This document shows positions 25,261-36,950 of a DNA stretch of 64,000 bases, one piece after another; position 1 is the stretch's first letter; every line of letters starts with the position of its first letter. This DNA is from Podospora pseudoanserina. Taxonomy: Eukaryota; Ascomycota; Sordariomycetes; Sordariales; Podosporaceae. The stretch lies in contig NC_085920.1 in NCBI RefSeq assembly GCF_035222485.1, positions 6,861,001 through 6,925,000 of the forward strand. Reading direction: 5' to 3'. The position numbers and the translations under genes were made by a program. Under the pieces are notes generated by a model, which saw only the letters and a list, made by a program, of their open reading frames with translations, was not told the origin of the DNA and did no database searches.

Positions 25261-26942
25261 CTACTGCCTCTTCCTCAAAGCCGTTGGGCTAGAGGAATCC
25301 CCGTCACTCGTAGGTGGGCTCTCACCTTGAGCGTTTGCATTTCTGGGAGCCGCGGCATTGTCCCTGTCCTTGTCCTTGTCCCTGTCTCTGCCCTTACCCT
25401 TGCCTTTGTCCTTGGACAGGCATCCCTTGACCAACATATGCCGCTGGAAACAAAGTCAGCACATGTAGCTGATAGACAACCAAAAAAAAACCGTCGAACA
25501 CATACCTTGAGTGCATCCTTCCTCGAGAAGGTCCTTTCGCAGTTATCACATGGAAAAGGCTTGACGGCCAAGTGTATCCTTGAATGCCTCTTGAGGTCAT
25601 GGTTTCTGTTGAAGCTATGGTTACACTGATCACACTTGAAAGGACGATCTTGCAGCGGCGGTTGCGGGTGGTGGTATCCCGCGTAGTTGTGAATGGGATA
25701 CGGATGAGAAACATGACCATACACCACCATGGGCTGGTTTGGCTGATGCAAATTGGTCATCATCGAGCCCTGCATGCTTGGATACGGAGGATACGTGGCT
25801 GGGGGCTGGTGATGAGGCCGATGGGATCCGGCATATATCGGAGAATGCATCCCTGGCATCAGAGGACCTAGGGGGTTTCTCCCAGGGAGAGGCCCACCCG
25901 TGGCGTTCGGGGATGGTCCGGGCTGGGAGGCATAAGGGAACGTCCCTTGCTGCGGCGACGACGCTGTTGGGTAGTAAGGCGCCGAAGGTGAACGGTACTC
26001 TGACCCGACCGGCGGTGAACCTCGATTCGTCGACGACTGAGGTGCTGCCTGGCCCTGACCTGCGAGATCGGGCAAAGCAAGAACCGACGGTGATGGTGAC
26101 TCCTGGGAGTGGGAAGGCATGCTTGAACCGTAAAGAACCAAAGAGCCAGCACTCCCATTCACACCAGCGTTGTTTCCGCCAGCACCGTTGGTTCCTAGCC
26201 CCCCGCCTCCGTTCACACCACTGCCGCCACCACCACCGCCGCCTGCTGAACTGGAGAACGGCGGATGACCTTGGTATGCTGAGACGCTCGGCAAGGCCCC
26301 GCCGTTAGCTGGGGATGATGAGGTTCGCCCGTGATACTGTGGGAGTGGGGAGGTAAAATTGAAGGGAATAGGTCGTTGGAAGGCCCCGGAGGTGGAATTG
26401 TTGCCCGAATAACCGTAGCTGCCCGGGGGCACCGGCGTAGGCCAGCTTCCGTGGCCGTAAAAAGACGAACCGCCGGCCGGTGATTGCTGCGAACTGCTGC
26501 CGTTGATTCCTGATGATGGGCTAGTCCCGTCCGCCACTGCTGCCTCTGATGTGGGAGTCAGAATACTTGTTCTACTGGCAATTGTGATGTTGGTATGGCT
26601 AGAAGGATAAGGGGAAGAGGAGGGAGGAGAAGAGGCCGAGGGCGCCGCCGAGAACGCCTTCCGAGGGGCCGGCTCAGAAAACGGCAGCGCCCTTTGGCCA
26701 TCATCACTGTGGTCACTTGGATGGGTCATGGCTGTAGAAGCCTGTCTAGGGTCTCGCGTACTTGATAGATCTGAGTGAGAATACATCCCACTGACTGACG
26801 GTAGATTTGGCGCTCCCTCTCTCCTTGCTGCATGGTTCGGAGGAGGGGACAGGGAATCCTCTTCGTCGCCAGACTCAGGATGCGACATCCTTGGCGGTGG
26901 TGGTGCTGGTGGTGGTGGTGGTGGTAGTGGTGGCGGAGGCAT
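25261..26942 (-). CDS. C2H2 zinc-finger transcription factor
   Basis: Exons 26942-25506 and 25443-25261 (62-bp intron) give 539 residues from the first in-frame ATG. The long N-terminal part is disordered: a polyproline start, then Ser/Gly/Tyr/Pro-rich sequence with a Gly run. Two zinc fingers lie near the C-terminus. Finger 1 is Cys437, Cys440, His453, His457. Finger 2 is Cys465, Cys468, His481 and Cys487, so its last ligand is Cys (C2HC), as in the last finger of the Swi5/Ace2 type. The intron falls between the DNA-reading helix SRKDALK and RHMLVKGC. A Lys/Asp/Gly repeat follows. The ORF stays open upstream to an in-frame TAG at about 27029; a 3' splice site there could add residues. The target genes and the orthologue name are not recognisable to me. 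Confidence 0.88.
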
Positions 26943-27094
26943 GCTTAACTGATCAAGCTGCTTTGCTGCCCTTGGTTTGGCGGAAATCGTCGTCACAGAC
27001 AAGAGAGAGGAGGTAGCCACCGGAGGCTACAAGATGTGGTGGAAGATCGATGGCTTGATGGCGGTGAGATGGAGAGGCGTGGCTCACGTATCAG

Positions 27095-27101
27095 TTTTAT
27101 A
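27095..27101 (-). promoter_or_regulatory. TATA box for the C2H2 factor
   Basis: TATAAAA on the minus strand, about 155 bp before the ATG at 26942. If used, it implies a short leader and means that most of the 10-kb gap is not transcribed leader. Confidence 0.4.
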
Positions 27102-28064
27102 CCCGTTCGACGTGACAGCAAGTGCTCGCAAGGTTTCCAGAAGATGGCGGCCCTAGCACATGGCGCAGATCAAGTTTCGATGGGGGCGCAACTAAGTTCT
27201 TCAACACCACAAAGTCTGATAAGACGAGTATGCGTGTGACCTGGGCATGAAAGCCTCTTGTACTTAAGCTTTTGATGCGTGGAGGTCGTTGACAAGGCCT
27301 GGTGGAGTGCCGATGCTGAAGGGGCGTTCGGTACGAAATACACGGTATGAACACTGCCAATAATTGGTAGTTTTCGGGTTCGGGACCCTGTCGGTAATCT
27401 GGCCAGGTCCAGCTCCAGGTCCAGCTCCAGGTCCAGGATCTGGGAGATGGGTAGAATGACGACCTCAAGCCAACCGCGCTGGACTGTTACTGCTGCCTCG
27501 TGTTGCTGCTACTCTTGCGCGGTTCCCCTCGTGTAGTTGTCCTTCATCAGGGACCCGTTGTCTGACGCAGTGGGGACGAGGTATACCGACAGGCTGGAGA
27601 CTTGGGACGGGAGAGGAAGCGGGCTGGCGGGGTGGGTGCCGGTGTTAGGGGCGGATGTGTGGGTGCCCTTTCCCTCGTGCTTTGTACTTTCAAAAGATGG
27701 GGGTGGAAAAGCGCGTCTTTGATTTGGGATCGAACCAGGCCGGCCTGTCTAGCGCGGGAGGGCTGAAAGGACACGAACTGGGGATGTGCTGGTGAGATGA
27801 GTGTGCCACACCCTTCTCCTGGGACTCGCACAGACTTGAAATTGGCGTGCTCTTGAAAATGCGTATTGTGGACTCTGCGATGCAATGACAGCAGCAGGCT
27901 CCCGGAGGAATGGGCACAGCACAGCGCGTGTGTACGGTCTCGGATGTCTCAGGGCCAGGCTGTGGCGCTTGTTGGCTGAGTGGGCTAGCAGGTGGAAGGT
28001 GTGAGGAGAGGTACAATGTAGCAGAGCCTTCTGGGTTGTCGTAAGTATAACTGGTAGTCCTGTT

Positions 28065-28130
28065 GCTGTGGTGGTGGTAGCGGTGGTGGTGATGGTGGTG
28101 GTGGTCGTCGTCGTCGTTGTTGTTGTTGTT
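28065..28130. repeat. Imperfect GGT/GTC/GTT triplet repeat
   Basis: Successive GGT, CGT and GTT triplets. In other frames on the minus strand they read as His, Asp, Asn or Gln runs, which explains long open frames here. Confidence 0.75.
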
Positions 28131-29131
28131 GGTAGACTGACATGGACGTGGGATGGGACAAGGCTTGAGGTCGGTGCTCAGGCTTGCCTCCGTTGCGGCT
28201 TCCACGTTGAGCTGATATCAAAGCCAGTGATAGATGTGTACTAAGCAGGAAATAACTACCCCAAACAGGTCCCCTTCGTGACTCCTCAAGACGTGAGTAT
28301 CAACTTTGAACAGTGTTTTCCCCTCAGGCACTGGGGAAAAGACAGCAGTGTATGGAAGGCCGGTACATTCAAGACTTCTTAACGAAAGACATACCCCCCC
28401 CCCCCTGCCCTGCCGCATGCACAGCTGGGAGAGCTCTGCGGGACTGGGACTGCACAGGGCACGGCTTGCTGGGAAAATGTCTGCGAGCCTGGTGCCGAGA
28501 CCCTGGCTCGACTCTTCTTGATGTCGACACACATGGATGTGTACTGTAAGTATCGTATGGCCGCCCCCAGTTACGGGAGCCGTAATACGGCCACCCACGC
28601 TGGGCGTGTGTCTACTGTACCCAGGCTGAACGACACCCCAGTGGACAAGCGCAGCAGGAGGAGCCAGAAGCGGTATAGCTTGCCTGTCCGAACCGACCTG
28701 AAGATCGGGGCTCCATCAACCTCCAAAACCTTTTGACGCTGCTTCTTACCAACTCGCTCAAATGCACGTTGAGGGCTGGGGGAAAACACGAGGGGTGCGT
28801 GAGGGAGAAGCAGAGGTTGAGGGCAAGTATGGCAGCTTGTCTCTTCCACGCCTGGCCGAGAGAGAATATCCACCAGAACTCGACTTGGTAATGCTGGGTT
28901 CAATATGTGTGTTCTTTCTCACTGTCGAACACTCAGCATGTACGGTTCTTGGCAAGCTAGAACCCTGGTGCGCGGGAGGCGAGCACCAAGAGACGGTCGT
29001 TGACAGGGAGGTCAGATCCCTCACTTTTTGGCTGTGCCTCTCCCACGCTCACCTTTTGTCCCTCCCACCCGTGCACCATGCTTCCGGCATGCATGCCGCA
29101 TGCCCCCCTACGCTACACCTTACCTGGGGGT

Positions 29132-29133
<2 letters not shown>

Positions 29134-29180
<47 letters not shown>
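29134..29180. repeat. (GA)n microsatellite
   Basis: About 47 bp of near-perfect GA dinucleotides, all purine on the plus strand. Confidence 0.9.
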
Positions 29181-30792
29181 CAAGAGGGAACAGGGAGAGA
29201 AGTTTTCCATGTCCTGTACGTGCATGGAGGGGGGGTGCTCTGTCCGAACTTGTCCAACTGGCTATCTAGCTATCTGGCGAAGCCCTCACTCACCTCAACC
29301 AGCTGCCAGAATGGGCTCAAGCTCCCCCGTCTCCCGACCAGCTGATGTTGAGTTGCCGCTGCGCGGTTTTTGTCTCTGGTCCCTGCGCTCCGAATTATGA
29401 CATGCCTAGTAGGTGGACTTGGCCGCATGTCAAAGAGAGCATGATTGATGCGCACCAGGGATGACAGGTGGACTGGTGCATCGCGGTCCGCTCTTTTGGT
29501 CCCAATTCAGGTCTGCCACGAACGACAGCAAAGGATAGCGGCATGTCCCCAAGAAAAACAAGCTGTTTTCACCAGAAAGTGCTGCTAGCCCTACTAAACG
29601 TCAAAGCGATAGCTTCTTTGCCGAGTTCGTCCCCTCTATTCGGTCCACCTGACAAAGCCTGTTGGGAAACTGGGCTGGTGAGTGGTGGTGGTGGTGAGCA
29701 AATGGAGCAATGGGATGACATCTTGGATTTTCCCCAAAGCACAAGTCCCCAAGCCCGCACCCCGGTCACCGGTGTCTCCCTATCCATGCTTGGCGGCCCT
29801 CTTTGACGAGATGCTCGCGTCTCGATTCGGATTAGACCCTTTCCAGCATCGTGGGCTTCCCTGTGGGCCAAGTTCCCTGCTGGGTGAGTGGCCAGTGTGG
29901 GCCGTGGGCTGGCCAGCCCATCTAGACCTCTTGGCATTGAACAAGGCCTGTGTGTGCCTGAGCAAGACATTGGATGGCCCCCCCAACGAACAGAGGGTTT
30001 GGCGAACTGGCTTCTCTTCTCCCGATGTCTTCCGCGGGTACAAAGACACCAATGTTTCGCCGTGATCAATGTCGGGGACCAGGTGCCCTTATCCCGGCAT
30101 TGGGGGAAACGGCCATTTTCCCACATCACCGCCTTCCACCATCTCTGAGATAGGCATGTCGGCATGTACATCGCGGTAGGGGTAAATTAGCTCAGCGTAG
30201 CTTTCCAGCGGCACTGGCGCTGGGCTGATGCAGCCATTTTCTCGCTCATCGTGCGCGTGGCGCTTTCCTATCTGCAAAACCCATTCGAGTCGATTTGGTT
30301 GTTTCAAACACAGATCGGACACGCGGCCGGCACCTGGCTCTTTCGGGATGGCTCTCAGGGTTTCTTCTTTTGCCGCACCATCTTTGTTGTTGGAAAGTTT
30401 AGGCTCCGAGCCCGTCTTGTGCTAGTGTTGTTGGGGGACCGCTCATGTCAACACAAAGCAGAGCGCTTGAAGGCACTGCCGCAGGTGTCCTTCCCCCAAG
30501 ACCTGCCTGCATAGCCATCGCTTTTTTCAGCTGAGGAGCTGGCTGGCCTTTGGATACCACTGACCAGGGCATCCCCTCATGCATCCGCCCTGGCGTTTCC
30601 CCATCGAAACCCAGTCGCCGGGTGTATTGGGAACCACTAGTTCCTCTGCAGCCTGCACGGGATCATCATATTCAGTTGTACTATGATATGGCATTGTCGC
30701 ACGGAAAGCAACCTCACAGAAAAAAGGCTCCGTAGCATGGTGAACAGACCACCCAGCGCGCTTTTTTTTATTTTTATTTTTATGTTTGTGTT

Positions 30793-30971
30793 TTATATAT
30801 ATACATACATATATACATACATATATACATACATATATACATACATATATGTATGGATATATGTATATTTATGTATATATGTATGTATATGTATGCATAT
30901 GTGTATGTATATGTATGTATATATGTATGTATACCTGTATGTATATATGTATGTATATATGCATGTATATC
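30793..30971. repeat. AT-rich ATAC/GTAT microsatellite in inverted halves
   Basis: The left half (to about 30850) repeats ATACATAT; the right half (about 30850-30971) repeats ATATGTAT, its reverse complement. Together they form an inverted repeat able to extrude a long hairpin or cruciform. Confidence 0.85.
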
Positions 30972-32595
30972 TAATTTTTTGGTTTTTTTTTATCTCTGAG
31001 CGAGTCCCTGTCAAGGACCTTGGGCGAGCCGAGATGGACGAATCCGTCGGTTGACCGCTCCCGACCCGTACCGCGATTGGCGGGTATGGCTTTTGCGTGC
31101 CGTGAATGCGTCAGAACGGGATGGGGGAAAAGGACGCTGTCTTGTGCCGTTCCCCGCTCATCATTCCGCTCGGTTTTCCACAGATGACAGTATCTTGTCT
31201 GCTGTGTGTGCCTTGTGACGAGAAATGCCAGTGTTCTTATATCACTTTGACTGTGCCTATGCCTGCGCCATGCTTCTTTTGCCATTCTTGGCTGTGGTTG
31301 TTCGCCATCCAATACTGCTGCGGTCTGAAGTCAGCATCTCTACACCGTCGTCTTCCCCTGATCAAAAATGGCGATGTGCCTGGTTCCTGGACACCTGGTT
31401 TTTGGGTTTACCCCAACAGCCCGGGGGTTTGGAGATGAAGAGAGACACGGAGACGAGCCTTTCCTCCATTCGGGAATTTTTGACGAGACTGTGATTCCAG
31501 TGACCAACCATTGTAGATTTCTTTGATGGCGGGTGGTTTATTAGACAAGACAACCACCGTAGTGAGGCTCCAGCAGAAACGTACTTTTGCTGTTGCCATT
31601 AGGATTTTCCCGTGTGATCGGCCTCCTTTGCTTTCAGAGATGTAACACAGCATTCTCTTTGTGTCACCTGTGTCGAGGACACTGAAGATGTTGAAGATGC
31701 CATGCTTTGTCGAGATCTAATGAGGAACTAGGACAGGCCAGGCGCCCATTAGAACCTCGTCCGCTACAGCTTTCCCACAGATGATCGGCTGCGGTACGTA
31801 ACGGCACACCCTGGAGCGGGTCTAGTGCCGCCAGTGCAATATAGTACCGTCAAGCAAGGTTTTGGAGAATCAGAACCAGAACAGATATCGTATGGATTGC
31901 ATGTGCTGCTCGTCTATCCTCTCGGGGATTGCTCAATGCGACCAGACGGCGCACTTGCTTGCGGGGGCAGCCCAGGCGATGTTACAGCAGAAACGAACCG
32001 ACCACGGCGGGGTCAATGATGAGCATTACAGTACACCTTTGGTTTGTTTCGTTTCGTGTAGAATGGTGTCTTCGTCTTTCCTCACTTGTCGAAAAGGCAC
32101 GGAATGTTCTACTTTCTGGCTGCTGCAGGTCCTGGCTGCCCGCGGCTGACAATCCATCCGCTGACGATCAGATGTGCCTGCCCCTGGCACAGCAGGCCCA
32201 TGCTGCAAAATCGAGGAGACAATCACATAATGTGCAGTTGCTGAGACTGACCGACCTCCACGCATTTTTTTTTTTTGATAGCAAATGTGGCGTGCGACAA
32301 GCAATGGGAACGGTTGAGACCAGCGACGGGTAGCCCATGTGCTTGTTTATATCTCGGGAGGCTGGGTCGAGCCCAATCAGGGTGCGACCTCGTATTCCTT
32401 GATCGGCCCCAGCTCATCAAGACAGGATCTCGTTAGCAAAGACAGCGTTGCTTTGTATGAAGATCCTGTCGCGTGTCGTCGAAGTCGAATGAGGCTCGAA
32501 AACAGTGGCGCTTGGGTTTCTCAAATGCGCACACAAAGGCGGCGGGGAAGGGCCGCTGCGGAAAGGCGTCTGGCTTTCTTCGACAAGGACCCAAG

Positions 32596-32596
<1 letters not shown>

Positions 32597-32636
<40 letters not shown>
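32597..32636. repeat. (CA)20 microsatellite
   Basis: Twenty uninterrupted CA units. It lies in non-coding DNA. Confidence 0.95.
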
Positions 32637-32638
<2 letters not shown>

Positions 32639-35600
32639 TGAAGAAGAGCCACGATGGCCTTCGACGCCCTCCCCCGCAAGAGGACCTCGCACCGCAGCAA
32701 AGCGGTCCGTGCTGATCTATTTGGCCAACCCCCGCACACCACTACAGCGCAAACCCGGGGTGTGGAAAAGAGCGGGAGATTTGATAGGCTGGGAAATACC
32801 GAAATTCACAACAGCCAAAACGAGACGTGATCCCCAATACTTTGATGCAAGCTGTCGGGAAATTTGAACAGCTGGGAGCTCACAGAGAGCTGGAGCAAGG
32901 GCCGGGATAGGAGCAGCCCTCGATATTGCGGAGCCAGTTCATACAGCACTCGGCACAGGTTCTGTGCTGTCCTCGCCCGGCTGGTGCCCGAAAGGGGGAG
33001 CCGACAGACAGCTGGTTGTTGAGCCGCAACTCCGCCAGATCTTCTCAAGCTTGGACGCCACAAGCGGGCAGCGCCAACCATCTGAACCGGGAGTTGATCG
33101 CCACAAGCTCGGAACTGCAGAACTAGCCTCCTGTCAAGAGATCAAGATCGTGGCCGTTTTGACAGCAGCCTCTCGCGTCTTCCCGCGCCGGCAGATACAA
33201 GAGCGAAGCCACAACGGCACACTGCTGCCGATGTCCAGAGGTGGAGAGGCTGAGCGGCCAGGCGGAACGGCTGGAGTGAGGCGGGCAGCTCGATACCACA
33301 GAGTCGGTAGCTGCGTAGGCATTACAGCAATGAAAGCAATTCCTGTCTTCTTGTTCACACCTTCCCAAACAGGACGTCTTTCTCCACCCATCTCAACCGC
33401 CGCATCTTGGACTGTAACCCAGCATTCCTGGGACCTGCATCTTACACAAACCCCCATCTGAACTTCGCCGCCGCGCTCATGTGACATCCGGCTTCTCCCA
33501 TACATCACGAGCAAACCAACTTTCGTGTAGCCAGTGGATTCTTGTCAAGGACAAAACTACGTGAGCGGGGAGTATTCAGGCGTCCTGGTAACCTGCCACC
33601 AGTTTGGTTCGGCCTCGACCATCCCCACAGCTCCAAGAAAGGGGCGAATACGAACGAAACGAGATGCTAAAGAAGGCCGTCAGACCTGCCACCCAAGCAT
33701 CCGCTACCGACGGTCCGGTACTTGGTCTGCGCCCCTGGTGCCGATCTCACGATAAGCTTAATCCTCACCATCCCACTTGCCAACCACACCGAGCAACACC
33801 GAGATCACGCCGGACCAGACTACCCATACTGGGTGTTCCCGTTTCTCGCCTCCAGCAACTCGCCGCTGCTACATGGAATTCCCGCCGTCGAGGCCCACAA
33901 AGTTTGCCAATTTTGTTGTCTCCGTCACACGAGCCCCAACCTCGCCCCCCCTCTAATTCTCAAGGAGGAAAATTAGATCGCTCAGCTGCTCGGGTTCCTG
34001 CGTCAATGAGACACACGCAGTACCACGGGAAATGGAAGAATGGGTTTAAATCTCCGGGCTGATTTGGAACGAGTTTACTGACGTCAGACAACATATAACT
34101 TTGAGATGTTCTTATGTTTGGCGAGCAAAGGTAAAAGCAAAAAGGTGTGGTGTCATTGTCTTGGATATGCAGCTTTCCAGAAAGAATTGCGAGAAGCAGT
34201 AGAGTAATCCATTTTTGAGACCTTTCCTCCGATAGGGAGGGCCGTGTATACGAGCCTTTGACTTCGGGTATTTATGCTCAGGTCTCAGAAGAATATGTCT
34301 GTGTTTTCTCTTCGTCGAACCGGTGACGCAAGGGAGGGGGGTCTTGGGTTTGTTGTTCGTTCAGGGGCCAATGGAGCCGATGGTGGATAGGGGGCCATCA
34401 CGAAGCATCTATCACATGAGGTATTTTGCCTTACACGGTCAATACATGTTTTCGGGCGTCAAGACAGGACCATGTTTTGCGACTCCGTCATGGTGCTATC
34501 GACTGGCTTTCCAGGTTGCCAAACTTTGTATGTGATTCTCCACTTATGGGAGAAGGCGGGAACAGCCACACCTGTCCAGAATCATCTTTTAATAAAAAGT
34601 CAAACGTAATCTGGTGCCTGATTACGCAGGTGAGCATTGCCAGCCCAGTCCAATAGTGGTTGGATCCACGAGAGGGTCAACTCAACAAACTTGAAGCGAG
34701 GATGAATTGTGTCATGGTAGGCATCAAGGGCCACATCGACCCGCTTGGGACTGTAAGTTGCGGAGAGAACGAGAGTTAAGGGGGAAACCATGTCGGACAT
34801 GCGAAGGCCCTACCTTAGGTACTCTTGCTACCGCAACAACACCAGCTTGACGGCCAAGATGCTGGGAGTGTCAGGAACGCACCCCAGATAGCCTCATAGA
34901 CATCACACAAGAATACACAAAGTTAGACCTATCACTCATGTAATTTCATTCTAATCATGAGCAGTCAGATCATCAGGTCCGTCCATCAGCCTACCTCTCT
35001 CATCTCCCTCCACGCATCCTCATCCGCATCTCATACATCCCAAACAACAGCCCCAATACACAATTAATCAAACCTCACGAAACCCAAGCATCCCAAGCTA
35101 ACCCATAACCAGGTTGGCAACAACTCTCTCCACTGAGTAAGATAGCTTCGAGTTGATCACCCAACGTTGAAAGGAGACACCTCAGCCGGGAAAAAAGAAA
35201 AGGCAAAGGCAAAGTACGAAGCGTAGGTGTCGAAAGCCCCCCCGAAGACAAGACCGGACCAAATGCTGACCACCAAACCGACCTCAAGACAGCTCAGACA
35301 TCGTCACAAGAGAACCCCATTCTCAACTCGAGAGCCAATGATAGAATGATCCATTGGGTTCCCAGGAACAGGATCGACCTCTACAAACCTCCGGTGGAAA
35401 GCCCCCTCCCACACAGACAAAACGCCCGCTCCCTCCGGACAAACACCCGGCCAGCAAACCAACAACAAGACATTGCTGTTCCTCTGTGGGCCGGTATCAA
35501 AAGAGACTTTATCACACACAAACAGTCCTCATCTTGTACACTTATCCCCCCATCATATCGACGTACCCGGGCCCAAAGACCATATATATATTTATATTTA

Positions 35601-36950
35601 TATACATAAAACCTGGCTCAAAGCCCTCAGCATTAGATTCCCATCACCACCACATGCACATATCACCACTTGCAACGACACCACAGCCACCTAGCTATCT
35701 CAGGTCCCACACGAATCACAGTATAATCAGGATCTTCCAATTGCAGTGCTATCGATTGAAGCCCTGGGTGAGGTGGTGCGAGGTTGAAGGCTTGCATTGG
35801 CGCGCGGACATCGGGCATCAACACCACGGCAGTGTATCAACCACGACACTTGCAAGCACAAGTATACACTGCAATTCATAGGGAAAAGAACACCCTGCGG
35901 TGTTGATGATAACGGAAATGAATGGGTGTGATATGAAAGGTAGGTATGCTGTGGTATGGTGGCAGTAAGATAGGCCACAGAGTGTTAACCCTGAGTCACT
36001 CTCGGAGCAATCGTTAAGTCTAATTCTACACCTGGTTTTATAGCTACAACCTCAGATTATAGGATAGAGTGTTGTAGATATGATGGGGGATGCGTGGTAT
36101 AAAGATGAGAGGGGGGGGGGGTGGTGGTGCACATAGAACAAGTCCCTTGAAAAGGGGGTAGTTACCTATATCGGCACACACCAACTAAGACACACGCCAG
36201 CCTTGACTCTCTGATGGAGAGAAAGGACCGGAAAGGTATGTATATCACCGAACCATGCGTGTGAGCGCATGGGTCAAAGCTGTGGAAGAGGAGGGACTGA
36301 TGGGAAGCACTACTACTCCACCCATTCACCTTCGAGCACTCCACGACGGTGACGGTACGTGCCCACAGCCCTGGTCACCCCTCTCTCTTCTTCTCTGGAT
36401 TCCGTCCGTTCCGCAGTGTTGTTGTGGAGATCTGAAGTCGAGAAAAGACTTCTTGCTGAGATAAATAAGCAGTCACATAGGCGGGACTGTGCGGGGCTTG
36501 TTGGGCACGTTGGGTAGAGGGGATGGAATATAGATAACAAAGACTTTGGATAGACTGATGGGTGATGGAACTGATCAGTAGATCATAGGATGCCCTAAAC
36601 AGACTAAACAACGGACAGCCAGATTGAGGAGGCAGCATGCTGACAGATAGACTGATTGCTCTACACCAACTACACTCGAGGCAACTTAACTTCAAGAGAC
36701 ACCATGAACCAGACGGTGGGTGACCGGGCTTTCAATGGCCCAAACACTTCACCATCAATACACCAAGCCATCCCTCTTAAGGTAGGTAAGATCTCATAAT
36801 ATCCAATTCATATTTGCATCTCCTATAAAACCAAAAAAAAAAAATAATATCAAACGCAACGCCTCAAATGCACAAAGTTTACAGTCTTGCTTCTCTTCGC
36901 TCACTACCACATCATCATTAACTTCTCCCCCCATCACCCCCCTTCTCCAC

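Larger units (their letters stand above)
26943..36950. other. 10-kb region without a convincing gene
   Basis: The longest gap in the window, from the start of the C2H2 factor to the 3' end of malate synthase. Open frames of up to 210 codons occur, but none has a domain, a consistent start or plausible composition. It contains a promoter-like TATA near the C2H2 gene, triplet repeats at about 28065-28130, a C14 run at 28393, and GA, AT and CA microsatellites listed separately. Long regulatory DNA or non-coding RNA is possible. Confidence 0.5.

Noticed and set aside
27720-27800. Possible tRNA on the minus strand (GGTTCGATCCC box B)
   Set aside because: The T-stem does not pair beyond three bases and no A box or anticodon arm is present upstream.
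27690-28205. 171-codon minus-strand frame with Asn, Asp and His runs
   Set aside because: The runs come from a triplet repeat, the first codon is GTG, and no ATG or splice site links it to the C2H2 gene.
29134-32636. Simple repeats as a CRISPR-like or transposon array
   Set aside because: They are uniform di- and tetranucleotide microsatellites without spacers, terminal repeats or transposase.
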